64,000 nucleotides of DNA, taken from Nonomuraea sediminis. GTDB taxonomy: Bacteria; Actinomycetota; Actinomycetes; Streptosporangiales; Streptosporangiaceae. Under the pieces are notes generated by a model. The model was given only the letters and a program-made list of their open reading frames with translations. It searched no databases and was not told the origin of the DNA. The stretch is from assembly GCF_018531495.1 (NCBI RefSeq), contig NZ_JAHDTI010000023.1, positions 1-64,000 on the forward strand. The letters are read 5' to 3'. Below are positions 33,372 through 40,012 of this stretch, piece by piece. The position numbers and the translations under genes were made by a program. Positions within the stretch are counted from its first letter, which is position 1. Every line of letters begins with the position of its first letter.

Positions 33372-34175
33372 CTAGGGCACCCGCTGAGAGCGGGCGGATG
33401 CGTAAAGACACACCGCGGCGGCCGTGGCGAGGTTGAGGCTTTCGGCCTTGCCGTAGATGGGAACCCTGACCACCTCGTCGGCAAGCGCGAGCACGTCGGC
33501 GGGCAGTCCCCAGGCCTCGTTGCCGAAGATCCACGCGGTCGGGCCCGACAGATCGACGTCGTCCAGCGTCTTCTCGCCGGCCCCGTCGGCGGCCAGCACC
33601 CGCAGGCCGCGCTCCTTCAAAGCCCGTACGGCGTGCGCCACCGGAGCGCCGGTGACGACGGGCAGGTGGAACAGGCTTCCCGCGCTGGCACGCACGCACT
33701 TGCCGTTGTAGGGGTCGACGGAGGCGTCGGTGAACACCACGCTGTCGGCGCCGGCGGCGTCGGCCGCGCGCAGCACGGTGCCGGCGTTGCCCGGGTCGCG
33801 CACGTGCGCCAGCACGGCGACCAGGCGGGCGGCCTCGGGCAGGCCCTCCTCCAGCGCCACGTGGACCAGGCCGCACACGGCCAGCAGGCCCTGCGGGGTG
33901 ACGGTCTGCGACAGCTCGGCCATGACCTCGCCGCTGGCCAGGTGCACGGGGATGCCCTGCGCGCGGGCCTCGGCGACCAGCTCGGCGTGGCGCAGCTCGG
34001 CCTCGGCGGTGGCGAACAGCTCCACCACCACGCCGTCCAGCTTCAGCGCCTCGCGCACGGCCTGCGGGCCCTCGGCCAGGAACCTGCGGTCCTGCTCACG
34101 GAAGGAGCGCTTGGTCAGCCTGCGGGCGGCCTTCACCCGCGGCGACTTGACGTTGGTCAGCTCGGATCCCGCCAT
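33372..34175 (-). CDS. TrmH/SpoU-family RNA 2'-O-methyltransferase
   Basis: This 267-residue SPOUT enzyme has an N-terminal L30-like substrate-binding part. Its three knot motifs are DPGNAGTVLRA (N130), IFGNEAWGL (219-223) and PIYGKAESLNLATA (246-252). It methylates ribosomal or transfer RNA using SAM. TsnR-like 23S rRNA resistance methylases belong to the same family, but the target cannot be assigned. It follows rplT and a strong terminator. Confidence 0.9.
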   Translation of the reverse strand: MAGSELTNVKSPRVKAARRLTKRSFREQDRRFLAEGPQAVREALKLDGVVVELFATAEAELRHAELVAEARAQGIPVHLASGEVMAELSQTVTPQGLLAVCGLVHVALEEGLPEAARLVAVLAHVRDPGNAGTVLRAADAAGADSVVFTDASVDPYNGKCVRASAGSLFHLPVVTGAPVAHAVRALKERGLRVLAADGAGEKTLDDVDLSGPTAWIFGNEAWGLPADVLALADEVVRVPIYGKAESLNLATAAAVCLYASARSQRVP

Positions 34176-34246
34176 GCTCGTCTTTCCCCCTGGTTCGCCC
34201 GCCGCCGCATTCCGTGGAAGGCCGCGGCGGGCCGTACACGCGACAA

Positions 34247-34270
34247 AGGGCCCACCGACAGGTGGGCCCT
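34247..34270 (-). terminator. Terminator of infC-rpmI-rplT
   Basis: GGGCCCACC and GGTGGGCCC form a perfect 9-bp stem with a GACA-type loop, 16 bases beyond the rplT stop. A short T-rich run follows on the minus strand. Confidence 0.85.
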
Positions 34271-34285
34271 CCAGTCAGATGCGCC

Positions 34286-34669
34286 TCAGCTCGCGGCCGG
34301 AGCGTTCACGTTCGCCGGCAGCGCCTTCTTGGCGGACTCGACGAGCGTGGCGAAGGTCTGGGCGTCGTTCACCGCGAGATCGGCCAGGATCTTGCGGTCC
34401 ACCTCGATACCGGCCAGACGAAGGCCCTGGATGAGGCGGTTGTAGGTGATGCCGTTCAGCCGTGCCGCGGCGTTGATGCGCTGGATCCACAGGCGGCGGA
34501 AGGCGCCCTTGCGGTCCTTGCGGTCACGGTAGGCGTAGGTCATCGAGTGGAGCATCTGCTCCTTCGCCTTGCGGTACAGGCGAGAGCGCTGACCACGGTA
34601 ACCCGCGGCCCGCTCGAGGACGACCTTGCGCTTCTTCTTGGCGTTGAGCGCCCGCTTCACGCGTGCCAT
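34286..34669 (-). CDS. rplT: 50S ribosomal protein L20
   Basis: The 127-residue basic protein has the L20 core: RVKRALNAKKKRK at the start, GYRGQRSRLYR, DRKDRKGAFRRLWI and INAAARLNGITYNRLI. It binds 23S rRNA during early 50S assembly. In Bacillus and E. coli L20 also represses its own operon, which fits the structured leader upstream of infC. It lies 24 bases after rpmI. Confidence 0.98.
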   Translation of the reverse strand: MARVKRALNAKKKRKVVLERAAGYRGQRSRLYRKAKEQMLHSMTYAYRDRKDRKGAFRRLWIQRINAAARLNGITYNRLIQGLRLAGIEVDRKILADLAVNDAQTFATLVESAKKALPANVNAPAAS

Positions 34670-34693
34670 GTTGTATCTCCCCGGGGGTTCGCG

Positions 34694-34888
34694 CTACTTG
34701 GCGAGCAGCTTCTTGATCTTCTTGACGTCGTTGTCGGAGACGACGACTTCGTTCTTGAGACGGCGCGTCAGCGTGGACGACTTCCACTCGTTGTAGTGCG
34801 CGCGGGCGGCACGACGGCGCTTGACCTTGCCGGTGCCGGTGAGCCGGAACCGCTTCTTCGCACCGCTGTGCGTCTTCATCTTCGGCAT
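34694..34888 (-). CDS. rpmI: 50S ribosomal protein L35
   Basis: This 64-residue basic protein has the family pattern MPKMKTHSGAKKRFRLTGTGK followed by RRRAARAHYNEWKS. It is a small 50S component of normal length. It lies between infC and rplT, the universal order. Confidence 0.98.
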   Translation of the reverse strand: MPKMKTHSGAKKRFRLTGTGKVKRRRAARAHYNEWKSSTLTRRLKNEVVVSDNDVKKIKKLLAK

Positions 34889-35009
34889 GTCGCCGTCTCT
34901 CCCATTCGTCCGTGCCGCATACCGGGCCGGTGCTGGCCGGCCCGGTTTCGGCGTCTTCGTCGTGCGGTGGCTGCTCGGGGTGCCGTGTAAGGCTAACCCG
35001 AACCGCGGG

Positions 35010-35615
35010 TCACCCTTCCTGTGCGGAAGGCTCCTCGCCTGCGGAAGGCTCCTCGCCGCCACGCTGTGCCCTGGCCGCTGCCTTTTCGGCCTTGGCCTCG
35101 GCCTTCTTCTTGTGCGGACCGATCACCATGATCATGTTTCGCCCGTCCTGCTTGGGCTGGGACTCGACGAAGCCGAGCTCCGTCACGTCCTCGGCGAGCC
35201 GCTGCAGCAGCCGGAAGCCCAGCTCGGGACGGGACTGCTCGCGGCCACGGAACATGATCGTGACTTTGACCTTGTCTCCCGCCTTGAGGAACCGCACCAC
35301 GTGACCCTTCTTGGTCTCGTAGTCGTGCGGGTCGATCTTCGGCCGGAGCTTGATCTCCTTGATGATCGTGTGCGCCTGATTCTTGCGCGCCTCGCGCGCC
35401 TTCATCGCGGACTCGTACTTGAATTTGCCGTAGTCCATGAGCTTGCACACGGGCGGTCGAGCCGTGGCCGCGACCTCAACCAGGTCGAGGTCGGCCTCCT
35501 GGGCGAGCTTCAGTGCGTCGTGAATCGAAACGATACCGACCTGCTCGCCGTTCGGGCCCACGAGGCGAACCTCGGGAACTCGAATACGCTCGTTGATGCG
35601 GGGCTCAGTGCTGAT
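35010..35615 (-). CDS. infC: Translation initiation factor IF-3 (ATC start)
   Basis: IF-3 binds the 30S subunit and proofreads the initiation codon. The 201-residue protein has RINERIRVPEVRLVG at the N-terminus, VCKLMDYGKFKYE in the linker region and the C-terminal domain with KVTIMFRGREQSRPE. It ends in a lysine- and glutamate-rich tail with the duplicated GEEPSA. The only start that fits homologues is ATC at 35615, placed five bases after AGGAGG. A non-standard infC start is known to let IF-3 repress itself. The frame is open upstream into the leader, but that part is structured RNA. Confidence 0.93.
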   Translation of the reverse strand: MSTEPRINERIRVPEVRLVGPNGEQVGIVSIHDALKLAQEADLDLVEVAATARPPVCKLMDYGKFKYESAMKAREARKNQAHTIIKEIKLRPKIDPHDYETKKGHVVRFLKAGDKVKVTIMFRGREQSRPELGFRLLQRLAEDVTELGFVESQPKQDGRNMIMVIGPHKKKAEAKAEKAAARAQRGGEEPSAGEEPSAQEG

Positions 35616-35676
35616 GGGGCCTCCTAGGTTGCGATCCCTACGTGCTCGTCGTGCCGGGAGCTCTCTCTTATACGCG

Positions 35677-35732
35677 AAAAAGCCCCACACGTCGCGCATG
35701 CGGGGCCACTGAGCTCATCGGCATCAGTGGCC
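35677..35732 (-). promoter_or_regulatory. Attenuator-like leader of infC-rpmI-rplT
   Basis: On the minus strand a 9-bp hairpin (35724-35732 with 35704-35712, GGCCACTGA and TCAGTGGCC) is followed by a terminator-like hairpin (35699-35706 with 35682-35689, GCCCCGCA and TGTGGGGC, one G-U pair) and then TTTTT (35677-35681). The two share bases 35704-35706, so they cannot both form fully. This is the layout of a transcription attenuator about 60 nt before the infC ribosome site. By analogy with Bacillus, L20 is the likely ligand. Confidence 0.65.
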
Positions 35733-35881
35733 GTAAGCTCCCCGGAGTAAGTCCGGCGTGATCCTGGACCCGGACGCCTCTCGGCGACTCAGGTGGGAGG
35801 GAGACCTCCGCTTGCGCGTCCAGCAAGGCATGCCGGACCGATCAGGGAGCTACGATACCACAACCATCCGTGAGCCCGGAA

Positions 35882-36694
35882 TCATCCCGCCCGCCGACGC
35901 AGCTCCTCCTCGCCCGCCGCGCGCATGTCCTCCACCGGGACGTCCGTCCTGCCTGTCATGAGCTCCACCTGCTTGACCGCCTGGTGCAGCAGCATCGAGA
36001 AACCGCTGACCACGCGCCCACCCGCCTGCTCCACCGCGCTCGCGGCCCTGGTCGGCCAGGGGGCGTAGACGACGTCGAACAGGGCGGGCACGCCCGCCAG
36101 CCGCGCGGCGAAGCGGTCGCCCGCCTCGCCTGGCAGCGTGGAGATCACCAGGTCCACGTCCAGCAGGGCGTCCAGCTTGTCGAGGGTCTCCACGCGCAGC
36201 GCCACGCCGAGCCGCTCGGCCACCTGGGCGGTCTCCCCCGCCCTCGCCGGGTCACGCACGGCCAGCGTCACCGCGCCGAGCCCCAGCTCACGCAGCGCGG
36301 CCAGCGCGGAGGCGGCGGTCGCGCCGCCGCCCAGCACCAGCGCCGAGGTGGGCCGCACGCCCGCCTCTGCCAGGGCCTGGGTGATGCCGTACACGTCGGT
36401 GTTCTCGCCATGCCTGGCGCCGTCGTGGAAGATCACCGTGTTCGCCCCGCCCACCTCGACGGCCAGCGGCGCCACCGTGTCGAGCAGGGGCAGCACGGCC
36501 CGCTTGAGCGGCATCGTCAGCGACAGCCCTGCCCACTCCTGGCCCATCCCGCCGATCACCTCGGGCAGGCGGGCCTCGTCGCACTCGATCGCCTCGTAGC
36601 TCCAGCCGTCCAGCCGCATCGCCCGGTAGGCGGCGCGGTGGAGGAACGGCGACAGAGAGTGACCGATCGGCGACCCCATGACCGCTGCCCGCAT
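35882..36694 (-). CDS. aroE: Shikimate dehydrogenase
   Basis: AroE reduces 3-dehydroshikimate with NADPH in aromatic amino-acid synthesis. The 270-residue protein has the substrate motif GSPIGHSLSP at residues 7-16, the catalytic lysine in LTMPLKR, GENTDVYG and the nucleotide motif LGGGATAAS. The ATG at 36694 is preceded by GGAAGGG. It lies upstream of the infC leader and downstream of mltG. Confidence 0.95.
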   Translation of the reverse strand: MRAAVMGSPIGHSLSPFLHRAAYRAMRLDGWSYEAIECDEARLPEVIGGMGQEWAGLSLTMPLKRAVLPLLDTVAPLAVEVGGANTVIFHDGARHGENTDVYGITQALAEAGVRPTSALVLGGGATAASALAALRELGLGAVTLAVRDPARAGETAQVAERLGVALRVETLDKLDALLDVDLVISTLPGEAGDRFAARLAGVPALFDVVYAPWPTRAASAVEQAGGRVVSGFSMLLHQAVKQVELMTGRTDVPVEDMRAAGEEELRRRAG

Positions 36695-36810
36695 CTTCAC
36701 CCTTCCTCCGTACGGCAAGCCCACCGAACCCATCCAACCAGCTTCCGCGCGGCCCGGATCCCGTCGAACCCGCCCGCACGGGTTTCCGGGGAAAGCGGAT
36801 CCCGGGCGCC

Positions 36811-36907
36811 GTGACGGCGGGCGAGCGGCACCGACTCGCCGTCAGCGCCGGTCACAGATCCTCAGCCGGAGTGCGGCGGGCGGCCGGTGGCGGCGGCCCG
36901 CCGTACA
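36811..36907. repeat. Dispersed hairpin repeat, copy B
   Basis: This is the gap-free partner of 15301-15397 (82 of 97 identical). The hairpin arms are GTGCGGCGGGC and GCCCGCCGTAC with one mismatch relative to copy A. It lies 12 bases beyond the mltG stop, a position expected of a terminator, but similarity extends 60 bp beyond the hairpin. Confidence 0.8.
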
Positions 36908-36918
36908 ACAGGAAACAA

Positions 36919-38064
36919 TCACCCGCCGTTGGCGCGGTACTCGGCGAGGAGGGCCTGGAACTCGGCCTCGGTGGAGGCGAACTTGGTGACCTTGCTCTTG
37001 GGGTCGGTGGCCACGAACCACAGCCAGGTGCCCTTGGCCGGGTTGAGCGCGGCGTCGATGGCGTGCTCGCCGGGGTTGGCGATGGGGCCGGGTGGCAGGC
37101 CGAGGTACTTGTAGGTGTTGTACTTCGACGTGGTGTTCAGGTCCGCGTGGGAGGCCTTCGTGCCGTACTTGTTCAGCGCGTACATGACCGTGCTGTCCAT
37201 CTCGAGCTTCCTCGGTGGCTGCGAGGAGAGCCGGTTGTAGATGACGCGCGCGATCTTGGGCATGTCCTCGGTGCGGCCGGCCTCGGCCTGGATGATGCTG
37301 GCGATCGTGATGATCTGCGCGGGGGTGTAGCCGCCTTGCTTGGCGTTGCCCTTCAGCCCGTACTGCTCGGCGGTCTGCTTGTAGCGCTCGACCATCTGGC
37401 CCAGCATCTCGGCCGGGGTGGTCTTGGGCTGGAACTCGTAGGTGGAGGGGAAGGCGTATCCCTCCAGGCTCTTGGCGTACTGGGGCAGCTCGAGGCCCTT
37501 GATGTCCTTGGCCGCGGCCTGGAAGGCCTTCTCCGGCTTGCCCGTCGCCTTGGCCAGCAGCGTGATCGTGTCCGAGAGCCGCTTGCCCTCGGGGATGGTG
37601 ACGTGGACCAGCATCCGGTTGTCCGAGCCGAGCATCGCCACCGCGGCCGCGGCGGACATGCCCTTGCGCAGCGTGTAGGTCCCCGGCTGCAGGCTGCCGC
37701 TCTTGCCGGCGTTGGTGATGGCGTTGGTGAAGGCCTTGGCGCTGGCTACGACCCCCTGCCGCTCCAGCTCCTCGGCCACGTCGACGGCGTTCTGGCCGTC
37801 CTTGATCTCGATCATCACCTCACCGGAGCCCTCTCCGGTGAAGTCCTTGGGCACCAGCGCGTCGCTGACCCACAGGTAGCCGTAGTAGCCGCCGCCGCCG
37901 AGGATGCCCGCCAGCACGATGAGGGCGAGCAACGGGGCGAGGAAACCTCCGCGGTTGCGCCTGCGACGGCGCCTGCGGCCGCGTTTCCCATTGCCGCCAC
38001 GGCGCCTGGGTCGACCCTCGTCGTCCTCGGCACCGAGCAGGAAGTCCATGTCGAGATCGTTCAT
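36919..38064 (-). CDS. mltG: Endolytic murein transglycosylase MltG (copy 1)
   Basis: MltG cuts nascent peptidoglycan at the membrane. The 381-residue protein has an arginine-rich cytoplasmic N-terminus (about 18-38), one helix (about 40-63), a LysM-like region and the YceG catalytic domain. IASIIQAEAGR carries the likely catalytic glutamate, followed by PKIARVIYNRL and LPPGPIANPG. ATG 38064 was chosen; a TTG lies 15 bases upstream. A second mltG precedes it by 205 bp. Confidence 0.93.
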   Translation of the reverse strand: MNDLDMDFLLGAEDDEGRPRRRGGNGKRGRRRRRRRNRGGFLAPLLALIVLAGILGGGGYYGYLWVSDALVPKDFTGEGSGEVMIEIKDGQNAVDVAEELERQGVVASAKAFTNAITNAGKSGSLQPGTYTLRKGMSAAAAVAMLGSDNRMLVHVTIPEGKRLSDTITLLAKATGKPEKAFQAAAKDIKGLELPQYAKSLEGYAFPSTYEFQPKTTPAEMLGQMVERYKQTAEQYGLKGNAKQGGYTPAQIITIASIIQAEAGRTEDMPKIARVIYNRLSSQPPRKLEMDSTVMYALNKYGTKASHADLNTTSKYNTYKYLGLPPGPIANPGEHAIDAALNPAKGTWLWFVATDPKSKVTKFASTEAEFQALLAEYRANGG

Positions 38065-38269
38065 AGATGCGCTGGCCAATCTCCCGGTACAACCGGTCCA
38101 CCGTCAAGCGGCTGTACCGAACCGGAGGGGGTTACCGAGCGGAACGGGGGGACCCGCTGGTCGTACGCAGAAAACCAGCGGCAATCACTCTGGGTAGCCA
38201 TGCTAGGCGACGGGGAGAGCGCGCGTGCCCCTTCGTGGGAGCTGCGCGCGGGGGGAGGCCCGGCGAGCA

Positions 38270-39532
38270 TCAATCTTTCCCGAGGTTTGCGTTCAACTCT
38301 TCCCGGTATCTCACGAAGTCGCTCTCTTTGTTAGTGAATTTGGTGATTCTATGCGCCGGATCCGTCGTGACAAACCAGGTCCAATCACCCTTGGCCGGGT
38401 GGAGGGCCGCCATCAGCGCCTTCTCCCCGGGATTGGAGATCGGCCCCGGCGGCAGCCCGTGGTGCAGGTAGGTGTTGTACGGCGAGCGGAAGCGCGTGTC
38501 CTTGTTCGACAGCTTCAGCGTCCCCCGTCTGCCCTGCGCGTACATGACCGTGCTGTCGATCTCCAGCTTTCGCGGCGGGTGTGCGGACAGCCTGTTGTAG
38601 ATGACGCGGGCGATCTTGGGGTAGTCCTCGTCCCTGCCGCCCTCCGCCTGGACGATGCTGGCGACGGTGACCGCCTCCAGCGGCGTGAGGTGCACCTCCG
38701 CGGCGCGCTTGACCAGGTCGACCTCGGTCGCGGCGGCGTCGAACCGCTCGACCATGGCGGCCAGCAGGTCGGCGGGCTTCTGGCCCGGCTCGACCTCGTA
38801 GGTGGCGGGGAAGAGGAAGCCCTCCAGCCCGGGAGCGTACTTGGGCAGTCCCACCAGGCTCTTGTCGACGGCCTGCAGGTCCTTCAGCGGCAGACCGGTC
38901 TGCTTGGCCAGGCGCGCCAGCGTCTCGCCCAGCCGCAGGCCCTCGGGTACGGTCACCCGTTTGACGATCCGCGAGGCCGGCGACAGCAGCAGGTCGAGGG
39001 CCATGCCCGCGGCCATGCCCTTGCGCAGGCGGTAACTCCCCGGCCGCAGGCGGTCGGCGACGGAACGATCCTCGGTGACGTTGACGAAGGACCGGGCGCT
39101 GGCCACGACCCCGGCCCGGGCCAGCAGGGTGCCGATGTCGCCCGCGCTGGCCCCTGGATTGATCTTGACGGTCACGGCCTCCGTGCCTGGCCCCTGGAAG
39201 TCCTCGGGGCTCAGGAACGGCTTGAGTATCGCGTAGGCGCCCCCGCCGAGCACGATGGCCGACGCCGCGGCCCCCGCGGCCAGGAACCCGGCCTTGCGGA
39301 CCGCGGACCGTTTCTGCTCGGGCTTGTCGCCCGACCCCACCGCGCGCCCGCCTGAAGCACCGTCACCAGCGGGTTCGCCGACGTCACGCGGCGCCGAACC
39401 GCTGCGGTCCGACGCGGCCGGGGCGTCGTCGTCCGGCCGGGCGGGACCGGGCGGGTCCTCGTCGCGGTCGGGCGGGGTGATGGGAAAGGGGATCAGGTCG
39501 CCGAGCGAGTCGTCGTCGTGTTCCCTGGTCAT
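38270..39532 (-). CDS. mltG: Endolytic murein transglycosylase MltG (copy 2)
   Basis: This is a paralogue of the next gene, 420 residues. Its cytoplasmic N-terminus is long, acidic and proline/glycine-rich (about 75 residues, disordered), then one helix and the YceG domain with VASIVQAEGGR, PKIARVIYNRL and LPPGPISNPG. Catalytic features are intact in both copies, but the N-termini are unrelated (basic against acidic). Its ATG overlaps the ruvX stop, the usual single-copy position of mltG, so this is probably the ancestral copy. Confidence 0.93.
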   Translation of the reverse strand: MTREHDDDSLGDLIPFPITPPDRDEDPPGPARPDDDAPAASDRSGSAPRDVGEPAGDGASGGRAVGSGDKPEQKRSAVRKAGFLAAGAAASAIVLGGGAYAILKPFLSPEDFQGPGTEAVTVKINPGASAGDIGTLLARAGVVASARSFVNVTEDRSVADRLRPGSYRLRKGMAAGMALDLLLSPASRIVKRVTVPEGLRLGETLARLAKQTGLPLKDLQAVDKSLVGLPKYAPGLEGFLFPATYEVEPGQKPADLLAAMVERFDAAATEVDLVKRAAEVHLTPLEAVTVASIVQAEGGRDEDYPKIARVIYNRLSAHPPRKLEIDSTVMYAQGRRGTLKLSNKDTRFRSPYNTYLHHGLPPGPISNPGEKALMAALHPAKGDWTWFVTTDPAHRITKFTNKESDFVRYREELNANLGKD

Positions 39533-40011
39533 GAGGCGGACCCGCCGTCCGCCCCTGCGGGCGGATCGACGGGTCTGCCTGGTGGTCTGTCGGTGGCGCG
39601 TTCGGCGTCCAGCGCGTCCTGCAGCAGCACCACGGCCGCCGCCTGGTCGACGACGCCGCGCTGCTTCTTGGCCTTGACGCCGCTGGCCCGCAGCCCCTGC
39701 TGGGCGGCCACGGTGGTGAGCCGTTCGTCGAACAGCCGCACCGGGGTCGGCGCCAGCCGTACCGCGAGGTCCTGGGCGAAGGCGCGGGCGATCGCGGCGG
39801 CCTGGCCCTCGCGGCCGGACAGCGACGTGGGCAGCCCCACGATCACCTCGATGGCCTCGTGCTCCCGGGCGATCTCGGCGATGCGGTCGAGATCGCCCTT
39901 GCCGCGCCGGACCGTCTCGACCGGCGTGGCCAGCAGCCCGGACGGGTCGCTGCGGGCCACGCCGATGCGGACGGAGCCGACGTCCACGCCGAGGCGTGAG
40001 CCGAACCTCAT
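39529..40011 (-). CDS. ruvX: RuvX/YqgF-family Holliday-junction resolvase-like nuclease
   Basis: This 160-residue RNase H-like protein has the N-terminal LGVDVGSVRIGVA with the first catalytic aspartate, VGLPTSLSGREG and FDERLTT, then VDQAAAVVLLQ. It takes part in rRNA processing and/or junction resolution. The start lies one base beyond the alaS stop. A proline-rich tail of about 20 residues follows the domain. Confidence 0.93.
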   Translation of the reverse strand: MRFGSRLGVDVGSVRIGVARSDPSGLLATPVETVRRGKGDLDRIAEIAREHEAIEVIVGLPTSLSGREGQAAAIARAFAQDLAVRLAPTPVRLFDERLTTVAAQQGLRASGVKAKKQRGVVDQAAAVVLLQDALDAERATDRPPGRPVDPPAGADGGSAS

Positions 40012-40012
40012 G

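Noticed and set aside
35616..35699. Longer infC starting in the leader
   Set aside because: The extra residues would be encoded by the terminator-like hairpin, homologues start at the ATC, and AGGAGG is placed for the ATC.
35833..35880. infC promoter with -10 TATCGT
   Set aside because: A TATCGT box is visible on the minus strand but no acceptable -35 lies 16-18 bases upstream, so it is not listed as a feature.
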